Assembly (NCBI GenBank): GCA_036785705.1
Contig: JAWUZG010001086.1
Location: forward strand, 114,668 to 178,667
Length of the DNA stretch: 64,000 bases
Source: Acanthornis magna
Lineage: Eukaryota; Chordata; Aves; Passeriformes; Acanthizidae
Reading direction: 5' to 3'
Within the stretch, counting starts at the first letter, position 1; every line of letters starts with the position of its first letter. Made by a program: the position numbers and the translations under genes. This document shows, in pieces, positions 47,307 to 58,739 of this stretch. Below the pieces are notes generated by a model. The model was not told where the DNA came from, searched no databases, and was given only the letters and a program-made list of their open reading frames with translations.

Positions 47307-47968
47307 TGTCCTAGGTTACATGGAAGGTGTAACCAAAAGTATGTATTCTAGTACCGTCTCCATAAGTTGTTAAAACAGGTGGGGCAGTGCTCTTTGTGTT
47401 CAGCATGACCCAGCCCTGATAACACCATCAGGGGGCTATCTCTGCTAATGGGCCATCAAGGTCTCTGGGAGTGACTCATAGAAATCCATCAGCCCATTGT
47501 GAGATGCCCCGCCCAAAGGGGAGGAGCTGAACATTCCCACCAGCATATAAGAGAGAGACTCTGGAACATTGGGCTACCTTTTCCCACTGGATTCCCAGAG
47601 GGGAAGAGCTCAAGAGCCACCGCTGGACCTCCAGAGACCGACGAGATTTTTCTACAGGATCACCATTTCAACAAGACTACATCCATCACTCCGACAGGAC
47701 TGCAGCCACCATCGTTAACTGGACTGCTAGCACCACCCTAACAGGGTGACAGGTTGTATTCTAACTTTTTCTATCCGAACTGTTGTTTCTGTATTATTGC
47801 CTTGTTCTAAATTTTAGTGTAAAAACTGTTATTCCTTCTCCCCTTTCTTTGTCTGAAAGCCCTTGATTCTGAAGTTATAATAATTTAGAGGGGAAGGGGG
47901 TCACATTATCCATTCTAAGGGAGGCTCTCACCTTCCTTAGCAAGACACCTGTCTTTCAAACCAAGACA
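47307..47968 (+). mobile_element. Solo LTR in SEMA4D intron, ERVL-like
   Basis: 662 bases beginning TGTCCTAGGTT and ending ACCAAGACA, flanked on both sides by TCACC (47,302-47,306 and 47,969-47,973), a perfect 5-bp target-site duplication. TATAA lies at 47,546-47,550 on the + strand, so the LTR has the same orientation as SEMA4D. The termini resemble avian ERVL-type LTRs (TGTCCT...GACA). A solo LTR arises when two LTRs of a provirus recombine. Its promoter or poly(A) signals could interfere with the host transcript. Confidence 0.85.
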
Positions 47969-48075
47969 TCACCTGAACAGGAAGCAGATCATTGAGACAA
48001 CTTACAGCATTTGTGCAGGCTCTTTTCCTGCCTTTTTGTTTCAAGGGTGTTAAACATATTGCTCTGTTGTTTCAG

Positions 48076-48191
48076 ATCGAGGAGCCCTGCACAAAGCTAT
48101 CAGCTATGAAAATGGAATGCATATTATTGAAGAAACACAGCTTTTTCCAAATTTTGAACCAGTCCAAACTCTCCTGCTTTCGGCCAAAACA
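48076..48191 (+). CDS. SEMA4D: SEMA4D exon: RGALHKAI ... HIIEETQLF block
   Basis: 116 bases, phase 1 in and phase 0 out. Acceptor TTGTTTCAG, donor ACA|GTAAGT. Encodes [20 protein letters not shown], then [19 protein letters not shown], the last blade of the propeller. The frame is intact. The following intron is about 3.7 kb, without recognised exons. Confidence 0.96.
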
Positions 48192-51100
48192 GTAAGTGGT
48201 GTAAGCATCACGGCAGTCATCTCATTTTGTTCTTTCACAAAACTTCTTTGTGCCGCTTTGTGACCGTGTGACAAGAGGCGATCACTGTGCACAGAGCCAG
48301 AGTGTGCATTTGTAACTCACCACACTGCAGCAATCACTTATTGCCTGCTGCATTTTGGTACATTTGGTAGGTGGCAAGTTTCTGAAGGTGCATGGGCATG
48401 GGGGAGGGGCTGGGGGGGCACAGGTGTGCAGGTCTTCACTTCATTTCCATGTGCAGAAGCTGGAAATGGTGAGGTGTTTTAATAGACCATATTTCAGGTT
48501 AGCAGTAATGTAAAAAACCTGACCCTTTGTTGCTGCTGTAGATTTGTGCAGAAAACTGCCCAGGGCTAAGGAGTGGCGTGTGGTTCTGAGGAAACAGACC
48601 TAAGAAAAGAGAGCAGTCTCCTAGCACAGAGACTCGGAATTCTGTAGCTAGCTGATTCCTGCTGTCCCATATCTCGCAGGCTCCTCCCTGCTGGATGTGA
48701 GAGCAGTCACGTTGCTGCAGCTGTGGGTGAGGACCCCCGGTGAGGTCCTGTCCGCCCAGTCAGGCACCAGCTGCAGCTCCAGCTGGATGGCACAGGACCT
48801 GCTGCAGGCTCCAAACCTGGCAGCTGTCCTCCACCATTCATCAGTCACTTGGTTTAATTCTGGAGTGGTTTTGTGACAGTAGGAGGATAATCACTGTGTG
48901 TAGTTTGTACACGAGTTAGGTCTCTGGCCCTAGTTCCTCAGACCTTCGATCCATGAATGTGTCTGTCTATGCCTAAAGCCACTTGTAGCATCAGTGAGAT
49001 TTTCTGGGCTTCATAAGGAATGATTGCCTCTTTTGAAGTATCTGGTGGTAATACCAGCATTCAGTAGCTACCTAGTGATCCATAAGCGCTCTGCAGCTTA
49101 GGGATTTAGGAATACTTTGAAAAAGCTTTTATTTTTGTGTGATATTTAATAAAATTTTGCATGTCAGAGTGATCAGCTCAGTGGAACAGAGCTTTATGCC
49201 ATAATTTTTATGAGCTCATCTTGAATGTTTATTTATCCTTTCATGCTTACAATAGAAAGAAAGGGCAGAATATGTTTTTGCTAGACGAACGAAAATCAGA
49301 ATTAAAAACTTCTGTGCTTAGTGTTCCATAAACATGTTTGTATTATTTTTATATGATACATCACACTGACAACTCACTTATATATGTGTGTGTATATATA
49401 TATATTATGTGTGTGTATTTATATGTATACAGAGACACACATCAAGTATTTGCGTAATCTGCAAAGAAAGCTTGAAATTACTTGCTTTGACAGGAAGTTT
49501 CAGAATATGCCCTGTCATAGAAGATAGTGATAGATAGCTCTTCTCCGTCTTTTCACAGAGAAACTTCTCTCAGAGCTTAGAATTGAAATAAAACACCGCT
49601 TCCTGCATTGGCACTGCAGAGAGTAACAGTTTGTGTCTTCTGCAAGTGAAAATTTCCATGTTGCAAATATAATTATTGACAGATAAAACTAAACCCTAAA
49701 ACTGAACTAGTGCTGCCCAGTACATTCCCATGAAAGCAGAGCTACTTTTCAGTGATGCGGAGTGGGAGGTTGGGTCAGGTGCCAGAGTCATGATAACTGT
49801 ATAGTCACAGTACCAGCCAAGCAGGGATTCCTGCTGCTCCCCGCCCTGAAAACACAAGTTTCTGCCTCCACAGCCCATGGCTACTGAAGTCCTTCACAGA
49901 GCTGGTGTTGTTTTATACATCATGGCATCCCATAGTAGTGGATTAACCACAGAAGGGTAATAATTACCCTAATGGTGGGTTTTAGACCTCTTTGGAGTCA
50001 AGAGTCCTTTCTGAGTGCATTTTTCAGTAGTCTCTAGGTTCTTCCCATGGTATGTGGAGCATGGTGGGCACAATCTATAGCAGAGCCTATAGTAGATCCT
50101 CTTAACTCCTGCTTGACTGGAAGGCGTGTCTCGGGTTTTTTTAATGGTTTGCTCAGCTCACTGCCCGCTCCCTGAACTCTTGGATGTATTTCCATGTATT
50201 TCCATCTCCCATGAGCTGGGAAACATGCCGAGACGCTACAGCCCAAGCTCAGTATTGCACCATTTCAGCATTATCCAGCAGGGCACTAGAGAGATGAGCA
50301 GTGCTCGGTGCACTGTGGAAATCTTCGAGCAGAATGGGAAGTTTTCCTAGGAAGTTGTATGTCTCCAACACTATAGACTTCCTTCTGTGAGCACTGCAAC
50401 ATAGTCCAGCACTAATCTAAGTTAAATTTCAGAATGGAAGACTGCATTTGAATGGATGTTTGACTGTCTTTCAAACTGTATCTTCCAGCAGTGCCAGCAG
50501 ATTCTTTTTTGATCCTGTTTTATCTTGCAGTTTCCAGTGTTGAGAGTTTCCTTGAAAGCTGTTTGCACACTTTATATGTGAGATGGATTCCAACTAATTT
50601 GTGCTTGGTCTTGCAGCTTCCTCTAGAGACTTCGTCGTGATCATTGCATTAAAGAGACTGACATGTTCGGCGTTCTCATGGCAGAAGCTCCTTACATCCT
50701 TAGTTGAAAAAGCAGTGTTAGCGAGCCCCGAAACCTAAACTGAACCCTAAGATACTCTGTCATTTGTTTTCTTGAGGGTATTTATCATGTCAAGACCAAA
50801 TATCTGCACCTGAGCATAGGATTTTTGAAGGATGTTTCTGTACTTTAAATCTCTTCTTGGGTGTCTGCTCATCACTTTGTGACCGTACTCATCGTGCTGG
50901 AGTCCAGCAGTCTTACTGCAGACAAGACCCGAGTCCATTTCTGTGCACTGAGATCTGTATGGCTGCAGTACAGGAAAAGCCATTCCATGCTTGGATCCAG
51001 CTGATTTGCCTGACAACTGCAGTAGGGTGCTGATAAATCTGCTCAGGGTGAAGCCAGCCCACTGCTGAGGTGGGCTGTGCCATTCAGCTTTCTATGCAGG

Positions 51101-51879
51101 GTCTCCAAAGGAGTAGCGGGTCAGTCGCGGTGGTTTTGGGTTGCAGCACAGGGCCCTTTCTTGAGGCATTGCCTGATGATCTGTGAAGTCCCAGTGTACC
51201 TTTAGCCATCGTTTCCCCGAGCTCTAAAGCAGATGAGTGAAATCCAGCAGCTGCCTGCCTTTTATAATAAGGATGAGTGTGGTCTTTTCCTGCTGTGCCC
51301 AGAGTCAAACTTGTTTGGGTTCCCCAGCAGCAGTGGTTGAACAGCCATTCTGATTAATTCCCGTTCTCCTAGGTGCCTTGCCAGTGTTGTTTCCTTTGAA
51401 CACTGCCAGTGTTCTTCCTTAAGAAACATTGGACTCTTGTAAGGATGATGCTGCCGTGGCTGCAGAGACTGGCTGGCTGAAGAGCTGAAGGCACTAGGAC
51501 TGTTTTGGGTTAACAGGGGCAGGTCCAGCACAGGCTTGCCTTGCCTCATAGAGGATTATTGCATTCATATTTCTGGAAAAACTGTGATAGACATGATTAT
51601 TTCCATGTCATAAACTGTACCTGTTTCAGTTTTTCATTGTCTTTTTGCACTTTTCAGCATTGCTGTAATATTTTCAAGATAACTTTTTAGAAATAAAAGC
51701 TAATGAAATGCTTATTCTCTTCATGAGCCAGTTTTTACAAAAATGGCTGTATGTATGCAGCTCTTTAATAATATTTGAATTGTTCTGTGAATTGGGTTGT
51801 TTGAGTTTGAGAAAGTGATTGGCTTTGTTTGTTTGTTTGTTTGTGCTTTTTGTTTTTGTTTGTGCTTTGTTTCCTTTAG
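48192..51879 (+). other. SEMA4D intron (about 3.7 kb)
   Basis: Runs from GTAAGT to the TTTCCTTTAG acceptor. Contains a (TA/TG)n low-complexity tract at about 49,378-49,440 and a TTTG-rich tract at 51,824-51,872 near the acceptor. No repeat element or internal exon was recognised in the rest. Confidence 0.7.
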
Positions 51880-52052
51880 GGCAGAAGATGCCTCTTTGCT
51901 GGTACACATTCTGGTGTGGTGCAGTCTCCAGTGGCATTCTGTGACAAGTACACCACTTGTGTTGACTGTGTTTCAGCAGGGGATCCTTACTGTGCTTGGA
52001 AACCCCTTGAAGCTTCCTGCACTGATGTTTTTAAAGAAGGTGGAATGGAAAG
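51880..52052 (+). CDS. SEMA4D: SEMA4D exon: PSI domain
   Basis: 173 bases, phase 0 in and phase 2 out. Acceptor TTTCCTTTAG, donor AG|GTAATC. Encodes [20 protein letters not shown], then the cysteine-rich [20 protein letters not shown] segment of the PSI (plexin-semaphorin-integrin) domain, which positions the sema propeller for receptor binding. All PSI cysteines expected in this exon are present. Confidence 0.95.
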
Positions 52053-52282
52053 GTAATCGTATCCTTTGATTAGCTTACAGTTACAATCAGTATTTAATCA
52101 GTCTTGCCCCTTACTGATAAATGGAATTTTAAAAACTGAATGTTTTCAAATACAGACTTATTCCTATCCATATATGTCTGCTAGCGCTGTTCAAATAAGA
52201 TGACTCTTAATTGAGTCCAAGGGGATGAGCAGACTTCAGGAAACAAGATTTGAAGTTGTAATGGTTGGACATCCTTTTACAG

Positions 52283-52326
52283 GAACTGGATTCAAAACAT
52301 AGGTGGAGATGCTGCTTCTTGTTCTG
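52283..52326 (+). CDS. SEMA4D: SEMA4D exon: short post-PSI linker exon
   Basis: 44 bases, phase 2 in and phase 1 out. Acceptor CTTTTACAG, donor TCTG|GTGAGT. Encodes NWIQNIGGDAASCS, the linker holding the last PSI cysteine before the Ig-like domain. Identified by phase and by the I(Q)..GDA..C pattern of class 4 semaphorins. Confidence 0.88.
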
Positions 52327-53736
52327 GTGAGTTAGTCTTTGAAGAGCTCTTTCATAAATGTCTAGGTGGAGTGGTAAAAGAGTTCTGTTTAGTCCAGCTT
52401 TGCTCTTGTGATTATCTCGACATTAATTTCTATTTTAATAGGTATGAGATTCTGCCTTGAATATTTGAGAATCTGTACAAACTTGCATGTTGTCTTAAAA
52501 ACTGTAGTGTATGGAATGAGAACCACTTGCTGTATGCGACCGGAATTCTGCCTTTATTACAAAGGCAACAGTATATATGCTTTTCAGCATGAGAAGTTGT
52601 CTCTTAGTTGTTTTCTCAGTCTTTCACAATTCCTCAATACATCTGTCAGGTTTGACAGCTTGTTATTCTTCTCGGGAGTGAGCAGGAAGCCTGCTCATCT
52701 GCTTCAGATCCTGTGCTGATCCATACCCTTCTGCATTCAGTCCTTCTGATTCTCATGGGATTTCGGGGGCCCTTTCCCCTGCAACTCCACAAAAACTGCC
52801 TGTGTTTGTATGCATTTCAGTGTGCAGTGCACAAGCCCCTGAAATGAATGCAGGCACTTCCACAGCGACTCGTGAATGAAAGCAATACCAGAAGTACTTC
52901 TATTGCAGAGGCCTCTGTCTCTTTGATGCAGCATTTGACATTTCTGCTGCGAGCTTTAACAAGTGCTTGCTTATTGCTGCTAGATCAGATGAAACAATTC
53001 TGAAAAAACCTGGTTTTACCGTGAGAGGGGAGGGGGAACTCAGAACATGATACAGAGCAGCTAAAGTACCTTCCATAGTGCTTTAAGACAAGTAACCACA
53101 GGTCCTTTCTTTATAGTGTGTGCTGCTGCCACCAGATCCGGGCGATCATAAAGAGGAGTGGAGTTACAGGCAATTTGAGCTGCAGTGAAAAAAGCTCTTA
53201 AGAGTTTGATGTAATCGCTTTTTATTTCTAATCCAAGCAAAGCATGGACCGCCATGAGAGCTTTGCTTGTTACTTTTTTTGTTAACTTATGAGGTGGCAT
53301 TGTGGGTGTGCCATAAGTGCAAATATCCTTTTTTTCAGAAGAGAGTTCCTAGTTCAGTTTCCTCTTGGATATTTTGTAGTTGCTGATTTACTTAAAGTGC
53401 ACTAATTGGATAGAAAGTGAGACCAAGTACAGTGTCTTTTCCCAAACAGTGACTTCTCTCAGGTGCACCCTCAGTTGTGGATCAGTGAGGTCTTGCCTTT
53501 ATCTGGAAGCGCAGGCTGTCTTAGAGTTGAGTGTCCTCTCTCTTAGTTTGTCGTGATGTTTTACGTGCAGCTTGGTATTTCACTGAGATTCTTGCATGCT
53601 GTCCACTGGTCTTGTGAGGTGAATGCCATAATCTCCATGCTTCCAGTAAGACTGAAACACAGTCTGGTGAAGCTGTACAGATTGGAGCAAACTGGAATCA
53701 TTGCTGATACTCTGCATGTTTATTTTGATGTTCCAG
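52327..53736 (+). other. Last SEMA4D intron
   Basis: No further exon seen. The expected Ig-like-domain coding sequence is not here; its first 17 residues lie at the start of the next exon. The minus-strand frame at 53,061-53,300 (79 codons) has no recognisable domain. Confidence 0.6.
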
Positions 53737-54354
53737 ATAAAGTAAGAGAGAATCCTCTACAGCATACATTCAAGCATGGGAGCGCAGAAGGTAATAGCGA
53801 TGCGCCAACAGTATCAGCTGTATCCAGCCGAGGGGGTCCTGGAAAAGACAACGTTCCTCAAGTCAAACAATAACTTCCTGTTGATCTTCCTCTTCCTCTT
53901 CTTCTTCCTCTTCTTTTTCATTCTCTTTTTGTGCCTGCTCTCCTACAACTGTTACAAAGGTTACTTGCCAGGGCAATGCTTGAAATTTCACTCTGTGCTG
54001 CTGCTTGGTAAGAAGAAAACAAAGTCATATTTTTCTGATTGTGAGAAAAGCATGAAAGAGATGCTGGTGGAGCAGGGCAGTGTCAGCCACCAGAGTGGGG
54101 AGCAGCCCAAGCCCGCGCACAGCCCCAGCTACGAGATGGAGCCTGACTGCAGGAACAGCCAGCGGCAGGCTGGGGACTCGCGGGCATCCTGCCAGGCCAA
54201 GGACAAGCCCTTCGACTCAAGTGTGAACTCAAGGACGCTGACTCAAATGTGGAGGGGGGGAATGAAGGACCTCATCGTCCCTCTCAGTGGCGGAATTGAG
54301 CTGTGGTTGTCCTGCTGGCTGTTTGAGCATGGAGAGCCTGGCTGTGACAGCTGA
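53737..54354 (+). pseudogene. SEMA4D: SEMA4D terminal exon with internal deletion and frameshift
   Basis: Acceptor GATGTTCCAG; it joins in phase to give DKVRENPLQHTFKHGSAE, the start of the Ig-like domain. Immediately after (about 53,790) the sequence jumps to the membrane-proximal end of the stalk, in a different frame. The upstream frame therefore stops at 53,871-53,873. In the other frame follow a phenylalanine/leucine-rich membrane span (about 53,868-53,943), YNCYKGYLPGQCLKF, KSMKEMLVEQGS and a polar tail ending DKPFD at 54,216. One base then seems missing, since shifting the frame by one restores the acidic VKCELKDADS-like end. Roughly 170 codons of Ig domain and stalk are absent compared with known SEMA4D (about 860 residues). 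Confidence 0.85.
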
Positions 54355-55600
54355 GCCGTAGCAGGGTTACATGCTCAAGCTGTAGAGCAAGCCCATTTTT
54401 GTTCAGATCTCAGCAGACGAGAGAAATGGTGTACTTGTCTGGAGACCAGAGCATCTTGTGTTGTACTGTCTTTTTTCTGGATTTTTTTTTCAAATGGCCA
54501 GTTTCAGATCACCGCTTGTTTATTCCCAATTTTCGCCCCTACTGAGCGCTTTGCTCTAGTGAAGCTACTTGCTTGTTCTTTGGCCATATTCTTCGATAGA
54601 ATAAAAGTAACTTTATAGTTCAGTTGGCTTTAAAAAGGACTTCGGTTTATGAATATTTTTAGTTGCCGTTACAAAAAGATCTACTTTCATTTTAATTCCA
54701 AATTGGAAATTGAGTTTAGTTTATCAGATTGGTAAATTACAGACTTTTGTCCAGATTGGGACGTTTTTTTCTTTGCTTCTAGTGATTGTTTTTAGTTTTA
54801 TGTTTTGTGTTCTGGCACACTAGATCTCTTTAGTTGGTTAATTTTTTTAACTGCTCTATAAGTACCTTAGATTTTAAGGTATAATGGGGATAAGATTGCC
54901 TTGATTTGTGTAAGACTCAGGGATAATCTTGTTTAAAGGCTTTTTTCTTTGCTGCTTTTAATGGTTAAAAAAAACAGCACCACCACCAGCCAGCCAGATG
55001 GACATAGGTCCCATTTTACTTTCTGTACACAACTGGACTTTTGAAGAATTAACTTCAACAATTCAGCTAGTGACTCGCTGGAATGGACTGTTAGGACACA
55101 GCCTGATGAGAAAACGTTGCTGATTTTTTTCTTTTTTTTCGCATTCAGAAATAACTCAGCTTCTTTTTGTGACAAATACTTGCAGCCTCACCCTTTCTGG
55201 ATGATACCTTCACTCTCCTATGCAACTGGAGACTGAAACGGAAGCTGCGTAAACAATCAGTCTTTTGAACCATTTTTGTGAGGTGAAAGTGTGCATTTGT
55301 TCTCAGCCTGGTTCACAGCAGCATTGTTTGTCTGAAAAAGCATTTTGTGTGCAGTACAGTCCTGAAGAATTGTTCCTCTCACTGGTTCTTTCTGTAAATA
55401 TTGTTAGAAGTAGAATTCATCATTTTAACAGTAAATAGCAGTATGCCTGGGCCGCTTTTCTGTGTTGAACTTACATGCAAACATAATTTAGACCATCTTA
55501 GCGTAAACAGTTTATATTTTGTAAGATTCAGTTTGGTTTTATTTTTCTGTTTTTAATTATGTACGCATAACAGAATAAATATTGCAATAAATTGTATTCT
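54355..55600 (+). terminator. SEMA4D 3' UTR and poly(A) signals
   Basis: Non-coding AT-rich sequence following the tail coding region. It ends with two AATAAA signals at 55,574-55,579 and 55,586-55,591, just before a T/G-rich stretch. Cleavage is expected about 10-25 bases later. The length of about 1.2 kb is ordinary for a vertebrate 3' UTR. Confidence 0.75.
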
Positions 55601-56039
55601 ATCTTGGCTTTTCTGAAATGTGACACAATGACACTCCTTTCCATTTGAGAAGCACTAATGTACCTTGTGGTTTCCTTTCGGGGCGGGGGGATGTAAAGAC
55701 TTGGTAATTAATTTGGGGCAGCCTCTCAGCTTCAATTGAATGGCTTACAACCCAGGGTGGGGAGATGGAAAGGATGGGAGGAAAAAAGGTGGGTGAAGGA
55801 GGAAAGTGCTCCTCTCTAGGGGCCTAGGGACACTTCATCTTATTGCCTTTCTAAATCTCATTTGTCTTTTTGCATTATTTCTTCATTGCGTGATGCATTT
55901 CTTGCAACATTTTTCCTTAGTTCCCTTTTACTTTCTTTTCTGTCCTCTTGTGTCACACAGCCTCATCTCCTATGCCTTTCCCTCCTGCTGGTGCCTCCTT
56001 TTTTGTCCTGTGTGGGAAGTGACTCTCCTCCTTCCCCCC

Positions 56040-56715
56040 TGTCCTGGGGTGGCGTAAATGATATTTCGTATTCCCTATCGTTTGTATACTTGACCAGAAT
56101 ATGGTCCTGTAGCTTTAACTGTGTCCCGCAGCCGAGAGAAGCTCTGCCAGCGCGGGATGTTTTGGGAATTTTGGGAATTTTGGGGGGATTTTTTGGGGTT
56201 TTTTCCCCGGCTGTTCTACGGGGGAGTGAGAAGGAAGGGACACTGTTTTATTATTTTTTTTGAGTCAGTTGCTGCTGCTACTGGTGTGGCTGCTGCTTGG
56301 GTTTTCTTTTTTATTTTTTTTTCCCTTTTTTTCCCCTGGGATTGGTTTTTTTTCATCGTTTTTGGACCTTTTTCTTCGACTTGCTTTCTCGTCTGAGAAC
56401 CTGAGGAGCCCCGGAGCACAGCGGACGAGAATCCTCCAGGGAGCCACTGGAGGAACTCCACCCGGCCCCTCCGGGGACCCCGGAAAGGGGAAGCTACGCC
56501 TGAGGAAAAGGACACTAAAGTTCATCAGCTGTTTATTCAGGTTTAATGACCCTTTTTTTCCTTTCCCTTTCCGCTGTGTGGTCTGTTAATTAAACAGTTC
56601 TTCCCACTTTAGGCTGAGATATTCTGTTGTTGTGGGAGGAAGAGATGCCTTTGCTGTGGGGGAGGCACCTGTTCAGAGTGCTTTCTACCTGGGATATTTG
56701 TCTCTAACCAAGACA
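56040..56715 (+). mobile_element. LTR-like element, TGTCCTGGGGTGGCG start
   Basis: Begins TGTCCTGGGGTGGCG, a terminus typical of avian ERV LTRs. GC-rich and T-rich alternating segments follow, including GGGAATTTTGGGAATTTTGGGG runs. A TTAATTAAACAG poly(A)-like region lies near 56,587. The right edge is unclear: ACCAAGACA at 56,707-56,715 is a plausible end, but no target duplication is seen. It lies 440 bases beyond the SEMA4D poly(A) signals, in the same orientation. The open frames inside are not genes. Confidence 0.6.
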
Positions 56716-58739
56716 GGGAAGCAGGGGAGGACTGGACTTGGTATTATGGGTTGGCATTTTGCTCCCCTTGTGCAGATATTTTGCCTCTTTCTGGGTCCTG
56801 CACATGAGGTTGCATGAATTCATCTTAGTGGGGGGGGGGGGCGCTAAGCAATTGCTTTTGCAAGAAAGGTCTCTGCTTGGATTTGTTCACATTTGCTCAG
56901 TGTCTGTCGATATTTGTTTCTATTAACAGAGCTATAATGGACCTTTATTTCCCTCAGCTATGAACAGAAGGTAAAATGTGTTTTCAAGGAGAAAAAGGTT
57001 AAACGAGACTGTCAGAGAGGTGAATGTTGTGCCTGGTTGTCTGCAAAACGGATATGGCATCACTAAATGTATGATGCAAATACAGAGATTGCTGCATCAT
57101 CCAGTCCAAATCCTCAAGCTTATTTTTAATTAAGTTTCTAACTTAATTGTTATTTTATCAGAATTGCTAAATCTCCTCCTATTTTTAATTGTAAATATCT
57201 GTTTCAAGCTGTCTGGAAACTCAGCAGGAGTTGGTGAGTTCTTTTGGTCATCTCTTACTCATGGCACATGTTTTAAGCTGAAAGCTCGCCTAAGGATAGC
57301 ACTTTACAACCTTGTGTCTCGTTTCTAGAAGGTAAAGCTGAAGTGGGTACAGCACAAACAGCACTTGTGGCAGACCACTACTTTTTTCTGAAAAATAAGT
57401 TTTTTCGAACATGGAGTACTCCTGCCCTTTTGGGAAAGGAAGGAATAAATCTGCCTTCACGAATTTTTTCCCAGTTTGTCCCTCTCTACTCCCCCAAAGT
57501 CTCCCATTTCTCAGAGATCTGTCCACTGGATGTGCACAGGCAAACAGGTTTCTTGTATGCTATCTCTAATGGAACTATTCTGTCCCACTACAGAATTTTA
57601 AAAACCTTTAGAGGCAGTTGAGGCAAGCTTCATGTGAATCGAACAAAATACTACACCATCTGGCTCAGGGGAGAGACAGTTGGTGATAATTTCTCTGGTG
57701 TGCTCTGTTGAAATTAGGCAGAGCAGGAACAGGCTTTTCCTTGGGTTTTGGTTCTGCTCGAAGATGTTTCACTGGCACCTCCTTCCCCAGCTCCATGTCC
57801 ATAACATCACAGACCAATGACATAACTAAAGTATTTGGAGTGTGCTGAGCAACAATTTAAATGCTTTTATAATCAGAAACACTGCAAAACACTGTGCTTT
57901 AGCTGCAGATCCAGACTCTGTGTCTGTGGTGTGAAGATGACTCCGTTCCTCCCTTAGTTCATCTGCAGATGAAGGTTTTACATGTTGGATTATTTTCAGT
58001 CTTGGTGAAATAACCCCAGGACTGTGAACATAAACGTTCTGTGAACTTGGCAATATACTTTAAAGGAGTGATTATTTCATGGAGATATTGAGATGGGTAT
58101 GTGGTAACACCCACATCCAATGCCTGTTCCCTGTGGTTATGCTTTTTTAGGAGTACAAGAAAGTTTCCCGCATCCATGGGAGAAAAGATCTATAACTTGG
58201 AAGAATCAGAATTACGAGTGGCTAACCAGAGATTTCTCTTTGGTGGAGCCTGAAGTTGCACTGAAAGACATGCAGAAGTGTGGAGAAAATATAAAATATA
58301 GTGCAGTGAAAATACAAAACGCAGTGCACTGCACTGCACGAGGACTGCTGCAGACCAAGGAAGACTTGCCAAGGCACCTGCAGAGCGAGTCTGAAAGAGA
58401 GCAGCCCCAGGCTTGTCCAGGTGCCCGAGGGCTGCCTTAAAATTGTCAGGAATTGTATTTGTCCTGGTGTCACCAAGTGCTGGAGCACCACAGGTCTCAG
58501 GAGAAGGGCTCAAAAGCCTATATGCCTTTCTGTGCCTGATTTTTTTTCCCCAGGAGAAGGAAGTCACCTGCCAGAGACTGACTTAGCCATGGAAATGAGT
58601 AATTCATTCTTAGGTGAGGTTTTTTTGCATCATTTGCATGATTGCATCAGCCATGGTGCCCTGGGGTGGTCTGGTCTGGTGCAGGGCTCAGTCAGGAGAG
58701 GCGCGGAGGTGCGCAGCATCCAGAGCAGAATGAGCCTGC
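56716..58739. other. Unique flank downstream of SEMA4D
   Basis: Contains a G12 run at 56,830-56,841 and ordinary AT-rich sequence. An acceptor-like TTTTTTAG followed by a short open segment at 58,150 has an early stop and no recognised similarity. No gene was called. Confidence 0.5.

Larger units (their letters stand above)
36813..55600 (+). pseudogene. SEMA4D: SEMA4D (semaphorin 4D / CD100) locus, apparently damaged
   Basis: Class 4 semaphorin, a single-pass membrane ligand for plexin-B receptors in axon guidance and (via CD72) immune signalling. Assigned from the sema-domain exons and above all from the juxtamembrane sequence YNCYKGYLPGQCLKF, which is typical of SEMA4D. Coding exons at 36,813, 38,058, 40,807, 42,031, 43,064, 44,035, 45,520, 45,824, 46,767, 48,076, 51,880, 52,283 and 53,737 join with consistent phases. 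Three lesions are seen: a GG acceptor before 46,767, loss of most Ig-like/stalk coding in the last exon with a frameshift, and a probable 1-base loss in the tail. A 5' signal exon is missing. It could be a pseudogenised copy, a degenerating gametolog, or an intact gene spoiled by assembly errors. Confidence 0.85.

Noticed and set aside
53061..53300. 79-codon minus-strand frame in the last SEMA4D intron
   Set aside because: Considered as a missing Ig exon or a retroviral piece, but it is on the wrong strand and has no Ig cysteine/tryptophan pattern.
36813..54354. Assigning the gene to another class 4 semaphorin
   Set aside because: The YNCYKGYLPGQCLKF juxtamembrane motif and the sema exons fit SEMA4D best; other class 4 tails differ.
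56121..56589. Several overlapping open frames in the LTR at 56 kb
   Set aside because: They arise from T/G-rich LTR sequence open on both strands; no env, gag or host similarity.
58120..58440. 106-codon open frame after a TTTTTTAG acceptor-like site
   Set aside because: No recognised family, and the frame entered from the acceptor meets an early stop. Not a convincing exon of a downstream neighbour gene.
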